Source of the DNA: Chloroflexota bacterium
GTDB lineage: Bacteria; Chloroflexota; Dormibacteria; Dormibacterales; Dormibacteraceae
NCBI GenBank assembly: GCA_005879675.1
Contig: VBJE01000018.1
Coordinates: 1-12,846, forward strand
Length of the DNA stretch: 12,846 bases
Direction of reading: 5' to 3'
The notes under the pieces are model-generated. The model worked only from the letters and a program-made list of their open reading frames with translations, did no database searches and was not told the DNA's origin. Positions 7,378 to 12,846 of this stretch are shown piece after piece. Made by a program: the position numbers and the translations under genes. The first letter of the stretch is position 1. Each line of letters starts with the position of its first letter.

Positions 7378-7384
7378 TAGACTA
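7378..7384. promoter_or_regulatory. Candidate bidirectional -10 element between the membrane-protein gene and dnaE
   Basis: TAGACTA reads as TAGACT on the plus strand, 31 bases before the dnaE ATG, and as TAGTCT on the minus strand, 15 bases before the GTG of the divergent membrane-protein gene. Both fit TANNNT. No good -35 sequence is seen on either side. The gap is only 51 bases, so any two promoters must be close or shared. Confidence 0.35.
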
Positions 7385-7414
7385 TCCGGGGGATCCGCCA
7401 ACCCACTCAAAACG

Positions 7415-10400
7415 ATGCCGCACGCCCCACAAACCTTCGTCCACCTCCACAACCACACCGAGTACTCGCTGCTCGATGGGGCGAGCCGCATCGCTGCCAT
7501 GGTGCAGCGGGCGGCGGAGCTCGAGATGCCCGCGATCGGCCTCACCGATCACGGCGTCATGTACGGCGCGATCCACTTCTACAAGGCGTGCAAAGACGCC
7601 GGGATCAAGCCGATCGTCGGCTGCGAGGTCTACGTCGCTCCTCGCTCGAGGCTCCTGCGCGAAGGCCGAGTCGACCGCGACCCGAACCACCTGACGCTCC
7701 TCGCCGCCGACCACACCGGCTACCTGAACCTGATGCGCCTGTGCACGATCGGCCAGATGGAGGGCATGTACTACAAGCCGCGCATCGACAAGGAGGTCCT
7801 GGCCGAGCATTCGCAAGGCCTGATCGCGCTGTCTGGATGCCTGCAGGGCGAAGCCGCGAGCAGGATCGTCGACGGCGACGTCGACGGCGCGCGCGAGGCT
7901 GTCGCCGCCTACCGCGACATCTTCGGCAAGGACCGCTTCCTGCTGGAGGTGCAGCGCCACGGCATCGACCGCCAGGCCGAGGTCAACGAAGTCCTCGCGC
8001 GCTTCGGCAAGGAGTTCGGTCTTCGCCTCTGCGCGACCAACGACCTGCACTACGTCCACCGCCACGACTCGGAGGCGCACGACGTGCTTCTGTGTCTGCA
8101 GACCGGCGCGCGGTTCAACGACCCGAACCGCTGGCGTTTCTCGACCCAGGAGAACTACCTGAAGACGCCGGCGGAGATGATCGAGGCCTTCGCCGACCTG
8201 ACCGAAGCGCTGGCCAGCACGATCGAGGTCGCCGACCAGTGCGACCTCAAGATCGACCTCGGCGCCACGCTTCTGCCGCCGTTCGACGTGCCCGACGGGC
8301 TCGCGCCGGACCAGTACCTGCGGCAGCTCGTCCTCAAGGGCCTGGAATGGCGATTCGGCAAACCGACCGCCGCCGCCCTGGAGCGCGCCGAGCAGGAGCT
8401 TTCCGTCATCCAGCAGACGGGCTACGCGTCCTACTTCCTGATCGTGTGGGACTTCTACAACTTCGCCCGCCAGAACGGGATCGTGGTCGGGCCGGGTCGC
8501 GGCAGCGCGGCCGGAAGCCTGGTCTCGTACTGCCTCGGGATCACGAACCTCGACCCGCTCGAGCACGGGCTGATCTTCGAGAGGTTCCTGAACATCGGAC
8601 GCGTCTCGATGCCTGACATCGACTGCGACTTCTCCGTCGAAGGGCGCGAGAAGGTGATCCGCTACGTGTCCGAGAAATACGGCGCCAACCGCGTGGCCCA
8701 GATCATCACGTTCACCACGATGGCGTCCAAAGCCGCCATCCGCGACGTGGGCCGCGTGCTCGAGGTGCCGCTTCGCGACACCGACCGGCTGGCCAAGCTC
8801 GTGCCGGTCTGGCAGGGGCGCTCCAAGACGCTCGAAGACACGATCAAAGAGGTGCCGGAGTTTCGCGAGGCCTACGAGTCGAGCGAGGAGGCGAAGCGGC
8901 TGGTGGACGTTGCCAAGACCCTCGAAGGCGTGTCCCGCAACGTGAGCACCCACGCGGCCGGCGTGGTGATCGCGCCCGAGCCGCTGGTGCGATACACACC
9001 GCTGCAGTACGGGCCTGGACGCGAGGCGGTGATCACGCAGTACGACATGAAGGCGGTCGGCGACATCGGCCTGTTGAAGATCGACTTCCTCGGCCTGCAG
9101 AACCTGGACATCATCGCCACCTGCCTGCGCCTGATCAAGGAGCGGCGCGGGATCGACATCGACCTCGAGCATCTGAAGTTCGACGACGCCAAGACCTATG
9201 AGCTCATCTCGGTGGCCGACACGCATGGCGTGTTCCAGCTCGAAGGTCCTGGTATGCGTCGGATGCTGATGGACATGCGGCCGCAGAGCTTCGAGGACGT
9301 GTCGGCCGCGATCGCGCTCTTCCGACCAGGGCCGATGGTCAACATCCCCGCCTTCATCGCCCGCAAGCAGGGACGCGAGCCGATCGAGTACATGCACGAG
9401 CGCCTCGAACCCATCCTGCGCGAGACGTACGGCGTGATGATCTACCAGGAGCAGGTGATGATGGCCGCCCGCGAGCTGGCCGGTTTCACGATGAGCGAGG
9501 CCGACATCCTTCGCGCCGCGATGGGCAAGAAGGACAAGGTCAAGATGGCCAAGCTCAGGACCAAGTTCGTCGACGGGACGGTCGAGCGCGGCATCCCCAA
9601 GGCGACGGCCGAGGCGCTGTTCGACGGCATCGCCAAGTTCGCCGAGTACGGATTCAACCGGGCCCACTCGGCGGCCTACGCGGTGATCAGCTACCAGACG
9701 GCTTACCTGAAGGCGAACTATCCGCTCGAGTACATGACCGCGCTCCTGGTGCACATGGAGGGCAGCGCCGAGCGCGTCGCGACAGCGATCGTCGACTGCC
9801 GGCTGCGCGGCATCGACGTGCTCGCCCCCGACGTCAACCAGTCGCGCACAGACTTCTCGATGACCGACGGCCGGATACTCTTCGGCCTGGCGGCAATCAA
9901 GAACGTCGGCCGGCACGCGGTCGAGAGCATCGTCGCGCTCCGCGACGCCGACGGCCATTTCAAGTCGCTCGAGGACCTCTGCGAGCGAACGTCGGCGGTG
10001 CAGGACGTAAACCGGCGGGTGCTCGAGGCCCTGGTCCAGTCCGGCGCCTGTGACACGCTGGGCGAGCGGGCGCGTTTGATCGCCGCCCTCGACCACGCCG
10101 TTAGCCGTGCCGAGCGGGCGCGCCGCGATCGCGAATCGGGCCAGACCTCGTTGCTCGACATGGTCGGCTCGCCGGAGGCTGAGGCCGACGACTACGGGCT
10201 GACCATCGACGTCGCGCCGATGGCGGGCGACGAGAAGCTGCGGCTCGAGAAGGAGCTGCTCGGCCTCTACCTGAGCGACCATCCCCTGCGCCGCATCTCG
10301 GCCGAGCTCGCGCGCCTGTCCGACACTCAGGCGGTAGAGGTCACCAGCGCCCTCCAGGACACCGAGGTGCGCGTGGCCGGGCTCGTGCGCGAGGTGCGGC

Positions 10401-10999
10401 GCGTGGTCACGCGCAAGGGCCAGATCATGGCCTACGCCACCCTCGAGGACCTGACCGGCTCGGTCGACGTGGTGCTTTTCCCTCGGGTCTTCGAGCAGAC
10501 CCGGCTGCTGTTCGAGCCGGACAAGGTCATCGTCGTCCAGGGCAAGGTCGACGCGCGCGCGGGGAGCACGCGGGCCAGCGGCAGCGTCGGGTCGGCGGTC
10601 GAGCCCGAGCTCGAGAGCGAGGTGGAGACGGCGTCGGTCGTGGCGGACATGGCATGGCTGTGGGACGACCCGGAGTGCGTCCCGGTCTCGCGCCGGCAGC
10701 TCGTCCACGTCCGCATCCCAAGCGCGGACGAGAGTCTGGCGGAGCGGCTGGAGTCGGTCCTCGCTCGACACCCCGGCACTGACGAGGTGGTGCTCCACGT
10801 GGTGGTCGGCAACCGCGAGGTGATCGTGAATGCCGATCGTTATCATGTGCTCGCCGGTCCGGCGCTCATCGCCGAGATCGACGACCTGGTGGGGCAGCCC
10901 GCGACCCGGCTCGAGACTGTGCGGCCGAAGGCGCAGGCCAATGGAAATGGTTGGGGCGGCAATGGAAGGGGGAACGGTGACCGGGGACGAAGAGGCTAG
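7415..10999 (+). CDS. dnaE: DNA polymerase III alpha subunit (replicative polymerase)
   Basis: A C-family polymerase of 1194 residues, the normal DnaE1 length. The N-terminal PHP domain has all nine metal ligands known from proofreading-competent DnaE1 proteins: H12, H14, D21, H46, E71, H92, C142, D210 and H212. The palm motif PDIDCDF gives catalytic D401 and D403, and KIDFLGL gives D557. GPGRGSAAGSLVSY (359-372) and FNRAHSAAYA (747-756) are also family hallmarks. A helix-hairpin-helix segment follows (LAAIKNVGRHA, 825-835), then a probable beta-clamp site QTSLLDM (910-916) and an OB-fold (about 983-1046). After it lies a loosely conserved Ser/Glu-rich stretch, a C-terminal domain and a Gly/Asn/Arg tail. 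No Shine-Dalgarno site precedes the ATG. The 3' end overlaps the next gene by 23 bases. Confidence 0.98.
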   Translation: MPHAPQTFVHLHNHTEYSLLDGASRIAAMVQRAAELEMPAIGLTDHGVMYGAIHFYKACKDAGIKPIVGCEVYVAPRSRLLREGRVDRDPNHLTLLAADHTGYLNLMRLCTIGQMEGMYYKPRIDKEVLAEHSQGLIALSGCLQGEAASRIVDGDVDGAREAVAAYRDIFGKDRFLLEVQRHGIDRQAEVNEVLARFGKEFGLRLCATNDLHYVHRHDSEAHDVLLCLQTGARFNDPNRWRFSTQENYLKTPAEMIEAFADLTEALASTIEVADQCDLKIDLGATLLPPFDVPDGLAPDQYLRQLVLKGLEWRFGKPTAAALERAEQELSVIQQTGYASYFLIVWDFYNFARQNGIVVGPGRGSAAGSLVSYCLGITNLDPLEHGLIFERFLNIGRVSMPDIDCDFSVEGREKVIRYVSEKYGANRVAQIITFTTMASKAAIRDVGRVLEVPLRDTDRLAKLVPVWQGRSKTLEDTIKEVPEFREAYESSEEAKRLVDVAKTLEGVSRNVSTHAAGVVIAPEPLVRYTPLQYGPGREAVITQYDMKAVGDIGLLKIDFLGLQNLDIIATCLRLIKERRGIDIDLEHLKFDDAKTYELISVADTHGVFQLEGPGMRRMLMDMRPQSFEDVSAAIALFRPGPMVNIPAFIARKQGREPIEYMHERLEPILRETYGVMIYQEQVMMAARELAGFTMSEADILRAAMGKKDKVKMAKLRTKFVDGTVERGIPKATAEALFDGIAKFAEYGFNRAHSAAYAVISYQTAYLKANYPLEYMTALLVHMEGSAERVATAIVDCRLRGIDVLAPDVNQSRTDFSMTDGRILFGLAAIKNVGRHAVESIVALRDADGHFKSLEDLCERTSAVQDVNRRVLEALVQSGACDTLGERARLIAALDHAVSRAERARRDRESGQTSLLDMVGSPEAEADDYGLTIDVAPMAGDEKLRLEKELLGLYLSDHPLRRISAELARLSDTQAVEVTSALQDTEVRVAGLVREVRRVVTRKGQIMAYATLEDLTGSVDVVLFPRVFEQTRLLFEPDKVIVVQGKVDARAGSTRASGSVGSAVEPELESEVETASVVADMAWLWDDPECVPVSRRQLVHVRIPSADESLAERLESVLARHPGTDEVVLHVVVGNREVIVNADRYHVLAGPALIAEIDDLVGQPATRLETVRPKAQANGNGWGGNGRGNGDRGRRG
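10601..10627 (+). repeat. Five GAG triplets at exact six-base spacing inside dnaE
   Basis: GAG occurs at 10601, 10607, 10613, 10619 and 10625, each separated by three bases. In the protein this is a Glu-x run (E1063 to E1071) in a weakly conserved stretch after the OB-fold. GAG or UAG triplets with two- to three-base spacers are what TRAP binds in RNA, and a TRAP gene starts about 350 bases downstream on the same transcript. Known TRAP sites have about nine to eleven triplets, so this may be only a coding repeat. Confidence 0.4.
10964..10972 (+). promoter_or_regulatory. Ribosome binding site of mtrB inside the dnaE tail
   Basis: GGAAGGGGG lies four to seven bases before GTG 10977. It selects that GTG over the in-frame ATGs at 10941, 10947 and 10962, which would add residues not found in TRAP. 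The site lies inside the last codons of dnaE and helps explain the Gly/Asn-rich end of that protein. Confidence 0.6.
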
Positions 11000-11207
11000 C
11001 GGCCGCTACATCGTCGTCAAGGCGCTCGAGGACGGGGTGGTGATCATGGGCCTGACCCGCGGCAAGGACACGCGCTCGCACCACTCGGAGCGGCTGGACG
11101 CGGGCGAGGTGTTGGTGGCGCAGTTCACGGAGCTCACGGCGGCCATCAAGATCCGCGGCAAGGCCGAGATCATGACCGACGTGGGGAAGGTGGCCTCCGG
11201 GTTCTAG
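10977..11207 (+). CDS. mtrB: TRAP-family trp RNA-binding attenuation protein
   Basis: TRAP forms an 11-subunit ring which, once loaded with tryptophan, wraps RNA carrying (G/U)AG repeats and so attenuates transcription or blocks translation of trp genes. From GTG 10977 the product is 76 residues, against 75 in Bacillus subtilis. It aligns without gaps to that protein as I remember it: VKALEDGV, GLTRGKDT, HHSERLDAGEV, AQFTEL and AIKIRGKAE. Of the RNA-binding KKR set, K58 and R60 are kept and the first lysine is R39. Tryptophan-pocket threonines T27, T32 and T51 and Q49 are kept. S34 replaces the Phe and L53 the His of Bacillus. The gene overlaps dnaE by 23 bases in another frame, so it is probably co-transcribed and coupled. 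No anti-TRAP or trp gene is seen nearby. Confidence 0.93.
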   Translation: MTGDEEASGRYIVVKALEDGVVIMGLTRGKDTRSHHSERLDAGEVLVAQFTELTAAIKIRGKAEIMTDVGKVASGF

Positions 11208-11581
11208 GTCTCGACGGGAAGGCCGGCGGCCTTCCAGGCCTCGAACCCGCCGATCACGTCGGTAGCGTTGATGAGGCCGAGGTCCTGGAGGGATGCGGCG
11301 GCCAGGCTGGACGAGTAGCCATGGGCGCAGATCACGATCACGCGGACCGCGTGGTCGGCGGCCTCGGGGACGCGGTTGGGCGATGAAGGATCGAGGCGCC
11401 ACTCGAGCACGGTCCAGTCGACGATCAGTGCACCGGGGATGGCGCCGTCGCCGGTGCGCTGCTCGTACGTCCGCGTGTCGACCAGCAGGGCACCGGCGGC
11501 CTGCTCCCTCGCCGCCTGCGCGGGGGTCACGCGCTGGAGACGGCGGCGGGCTTTGTCGAGGACCTGGTCTATGGTCGGCAT
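11204..11581 (-). CDS. Single-domain rhodanese-like protein
   Basis: Rhodanese domains carry sulfur on an active-site cysteine as a persulfide and transfer it to acceptors such as cyanide, thiols or sulfur-carrier proteins. The 125-residue product has the family order: VTPAQAAREQAAGALLVDTR with the conserved D-x-R, GAIPGAL in place of the usual G-H-I-P-G-A, the active-site loop ICAHGYSSSLAA with C85, and the closing GGFEAWKAAGLPV. The loop CAHGYSS is a typical six-residue rhodanese loop. There is no signal peptide, so it is cytoplasmic. ATG 11581 is preceded by AGGG within a palindrome. Its TAG stop interlocks with the mtrB stop in CTAG (11204-11207). The physiological acceptor is unknown. 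Confidence 0.92.
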   Translation of the reverse strand: MPTIDQVLDKARRRLQRVTPAQAAREQAAGALLVDTRTYEQRTGDGAIPGALIVDWTVLEWRLDPSSPNRVPEAADHAVRVIVICAHGYSSSLAAASLQDLGLINATDVIGGFEAWKAAGLPVET

Positions 11582-11584
11582 GCG

Positions 11585-11597
11585 CTCAGGCCCTGAG
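11585..11597. promoter_or_regulatory. 13-base perfect palindrome in the rhodanese / tRNA-Thr divergent gap
   Basis: CTCAGG-C-CCTGAG is a perfect inverted repeat with a one-base centre, three bases upstream of the rhodanese start and just before the tRNA promoter region. The single-base centre disfavours an RNA hairpin and fits a small operator. In the minus direction it also contains AGGG, nine bases before the ATG, which may act as ribosome site. No protein is assigned. Confidence 0.3.
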
Positions 11598-11608
11598 TAT
11601 GTAGCAGA

Positions 11609-11614
11609 TAAAAT
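11609..11614 (+). promoter_or_regulatory. Candidate -10 element of tRNA-Thr
   Basis: TAAAAT, in an A/T-rich island that is rare in this high-GC region, ends 13 bases before the mature tRNA 5' end. The expected -35 position overlaps the palindrome at 11585-11597 and does not resemble TTGACA well. Confidence 0.5.
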
Positions 11615-11627
11615 CGGACAGAGCCCC

Positions 11628-11703
11628 GCCCACGTAGCTCAGGCGGTAGAGCATTTCCTTGGTAAGGAAAAGGTCCCCGGTTCGAATCCGGGCGTGGGCT
11701 CCA
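11628..11703 (+). tRNA. tRNA-Thr, anticodon GGT, with encoded CCA
   Basis: The 73 bases plus CCA fold into a full cloverleaf. The acceptor stem is GCCCACG with CGTGGGC, all seven pairs matched. The D stem is GCTC with GAGC, and the anticodon stem TTTCC with GGAAA holds the loop TTGGTAA. The T stem CCCGG with CCGGG holds TTCGAAT. The anticodon GGT, at 11661-11663, reads ACC and, by wobble, ACU threonine codons. The discriminator base is T and CCA is encoded at 11701-11703. Long ORFs drawn through this segment on either strand are chance. Confidence 0.98.
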
Positions 11704-11712
11704 AGCACTTAA

Positions 11713-11733
11713 GGTCGGCTGAAGAAACCGACC
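11713..11733. terminator. Hairpin just downstream of tRNA-Thr
   Basis: GGTCGG (11713-11718) and CCGACC (11728-11733) form a six-base-pair stem with a nine-base loop, starting ten bases after the tRNA CCA. There is no T-run, so termination is uncertain. It could equally help 3' processing of the tRNA, or belong to the leader of the secreted-protein gene 55 bases further on. Confidence 0.35.
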
Positions 11734-11787
11734 GTGAAGTGGCATACTCAACGGGTTCCAGACACGGTCACCAAGGGGGTGTTGTCT

Positions 11788-12063
11788 ATGACCAGGAGAC
11801 TCGTTGCGCTGATCGGATTCCTCAGCCTGTTCCTCGGCCTGGGGATGGTTCAGGCCAGTGCCGACGACAATGGGTACAACCCGCCGCCGGCCGTCGCCGA
11901 CAACTGCAACGCCGGCCACGGCGCGTTCGGGGCCTTCTCGCACCACTTTGCCGCGAACGGCGGAATCAACTGGATCGCCGCCGACGCCAAGGAAGACGGT
12001 GGCATGGGCCACGAGACCGGACCCACCAACTCAGGCTTCTCCCAGTTCTGCAAGACCCAGTAA
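11788..12063 (+). CDS. Small secreted protein with two cysteines, unknown function
   Basis: The 91-residue product begins with a clear Sec signal peptide: basic MTRR, a hydrophobic core (LVALIGFLSLFLGLGM) and a likely signal-peptidase site after ASA (residues 23-25). The mature part is about 66 residues, with a proline patch (NPPPAV), glycine- and alanine-rich stretches (GHGAFGAFSHHFAANGG), two adjacent histidines and only two cysteines, C40 and C88, which could form one disulfide joining its two ends. I do not recognise a family. ATG 11788 is chosen because AAGGGGG (11773-11779) lies eight bases upstream and the signal peptide starts there; the frame is open back to 11734, but that adds a non-signal extension. 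CATACT (11743-11748), preceded by TGG, is a possible extended -10. The gene ends three bases from the convergent amidohydrolase gene. Confidence 0.75.
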   Translation: MTRRLVALIGFLSLFLGLGMVQASADDNGYNPPPAVADNCNAGHGAFGAFSHHFAANGGINWIAADAKEDGGMGHETGPTNSGFSQFCKTQ

Positions 12064-12066
12064 CGG

Positions 12067-12846
12067 CTAGCTGATTCTCAATAAGCGCGCCGCATTGGTG
12101 GCGTAGACAGCCGCTCGGTCGCTCTCGGTCAGGTCGCAGGAGTCGATGTCCTTGATCGTCGCCTCGACTGCCGCGGGAGGACCGAGCGGCATGTCCGTCC
12201 CGAACAGCACATGTCCCGGGCCGAAAAAGTCGATGACGCAGCGGACCGCATTCGTGGCGCCGAAAAGCGCCGTGTCGGCGTAGAAGCGCTTGAAATAATC
12301 GACGGGCGGGAGGGGCAGCGCGTCCTTCACCTCGCGAAACCCCGGGCCCATGCCGAGCCTCGAAGCGAAGTGCGGCACCATGCCGGCGCCGTGGTGGGCG
12401 ATGACCTTCAAGCGCGGATGCCGCTCCATGACGCCGGAGTAGACGAGTCGGGAGAGCGCGGCTGCCGTCTCGTAGGGCCAGCCGATGGACCACCACAGCC
12501 CGTACTCCGACTCGCCCTCGCTCGCGTAATCGGCGAAGGTCGCGTTGCGCGTCGGATGCAGCCACACCATGCGGTCGAGCTCCTCAACGCGCGCGAACAC
12601 AGGCTCAAACCGCGCATCGTCCAGAGGCACGCCGAGCACGTTCGTGAACATCTGCACGCCGAGCGCGCCCAGCTCGCCGCAGGCGCGGTCGATCTCTCGC
12701 AGGGACGCCTCGGCGTCGTTGAGTGGCAGCGCGGCGGCGAAACCGGCCAGGCGGTCTGGATGCCTCGCCACCAGATCCGCCATCTCGTCGTTCGCCAGCC
12801 GCGCGAAATCCGTGGACACGTCCGGCGGCCCGACTTCCTCCAGCGG
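12067..12846 (-). CDS. Metal-dependent amidohydrolase, ACMSD-like family (5' part outside window)
   Basis: About 259 residues are visible; the frame is open to the right edge (PLEEVGPPD precedes the GTG at 12819), so the true start is outside. The order RHPDRLAGFAALPL, GALGVQMFTNV, VWLHPTRN, VIAHHGAGMVPHFASRL and LFGTDMPLG is that of the amidohydrolase-2 / aminocarboxymuconate-semialdehyde decarboxylase group, TIM-barrel enzymes that decarboxylate or hydrolyse small aromatic or related acids in the cytoplasm. The metal-binding H-x-H at the N-terminus must lie beyond the window; the later His residues in WLHP and AHHGAG and the Asp in FGTDMP are present. The real substrate cannot be read. The gene converges on the secreted-protein gene with a three-base gap. 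Confidence 0.9.
   Translation of the reverse strand, partial: PLEEVGPPDVSTDFARLANDEMADLVARHPDRLAGFAAALPLNDAEASLREIDRACGELGALGVQMFTNVLGVPLDDARFEPVFARVEELDRMVWLHPTRNATFADYASEGESEYGLWWSIGWPYETAAALSRLVYSGVMERHPRLKVIAHHGAGMVPHFASRLGMGPGFREVKDALPLPPVDYFKRFYADTALFGATNAVRCVIDFFGPGHVLFGTDMPLGPPAAVEATIKDIDSCDLTESDRAAVYATNAARLLRIS

Noticed and set aside
7382..10846. Very long minus-strand open frame of 1154 codons opposite dnaE
   Set aside because: It is a mirror of dnaE codon bias in high-GC DNA: the peptide is dominated by His, Arg, Val, Asp and Leu with no domain, and dnaE itself is complete with all catalytic motifs.
10830..10976. Longer mtrB starting at an upstream ATG or GTG (such as 10830 or 10941)
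   Set aside because: The added residues do not resemble TRAP and are out-of-frame dnaE sequence; GTG 10977 has a proper ribosome site and gives the family length.
11628..11703. tRNA-Thr as an integration site for a mobile element
   Set aside because: No integrase, no second copy of the tRNA 3' end in the window, and normal genes on both sides.
11376..12074. 232-codon plus-strand frame across the rhodanese end, the tRNA and the secreted-protein gene
   Set aside because: It runs through a perfect tRNA cloverleaf, reads the antisense of the rhodanese gene, and has low-complexity Arg-rich sequence.
1..12846. CRISPR array, insertion sequence or defence island
   Set aside because: No regularly spaced direct repeats of suitable length, no transposase or Cas motifs, and the gene content is housekeeping.

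Overview
The window is high-GC bacterial chromosome, densely packed and of housekeeping character. Many start codons are GTG or TTG, several neighbouring genes overlap, and a CCA-encoding tRNA is present. No transposase, integrase, phage gene or CRISPR array is visible. The phylum cannot be fixed from sequence alone. The high GC, the ligA-gatCAB order and the frequent lack of Shine-Dalgarno sites would fit an actinobacterial, Chloroflexota or Dormibacterota-like lineage. The presence of a TRAP protein is notable because the well-known TRAP proteins are from Bacillus and relatives; this is inference.

Left part, plus strand (1-5600): the 3' end of NAD-dependent DNA ligase (BRCT domain) is followed by the complete gatC-gatA-gatB operon for the tRNA-dependent amidotransferase that finishes Gln-tRNA and/or Asn-tRNA. 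GatC is unusually short. Then come a PHP-family phosphoesterase of histidinol-phosphatase type and, overlapping its end by 13 bases, an Fe-S RNA uracil-5 methyltransferase of the TrmA/RlmD family.

Middle (5601-7414): a 228-base convergent gap with a perfect hairpin and a doubtful 34-codon ORF, then a minus-strand pair made of a small three-helix membrane protein and a class I aminotransferase. A short divergent region with a nearly symmetric -10 candidate separates this pair from dnaE.

Right part (7415-12846): dnaE encodes the replicative DNA polymerase III alpha subunit with a complete nine-ligand PHP site. Overlapping its last 23 bases is a 76-residue protein that I recognise as TRAP (MtrB), the tryptophan-activated RNA-binding attenuation protein. 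This is the most interesting item in the window: a trp-responsive RNA-binding regulator translationally linked to the replicative polymerase gene, with altered residues at some of the usual RNA-contact positions. Its stop codon is interlocked with that of a convergent rhodanese gene. Then follow tRNA-Thr(GGT), a small secreted two-cysteine protein of unknown function, and the 3' part of a metal-dependent amidohydrolase of the ACMSD-like family that runs off the right edge.

Functionally the window joins replication and repair (ligA, dnaE), translation fidelity (gatCAB, tRNA-Thr, RNA methyltransferase) and amino-acid metabolism or its control (aminotransferase, PHP phosphatase, TRAP).
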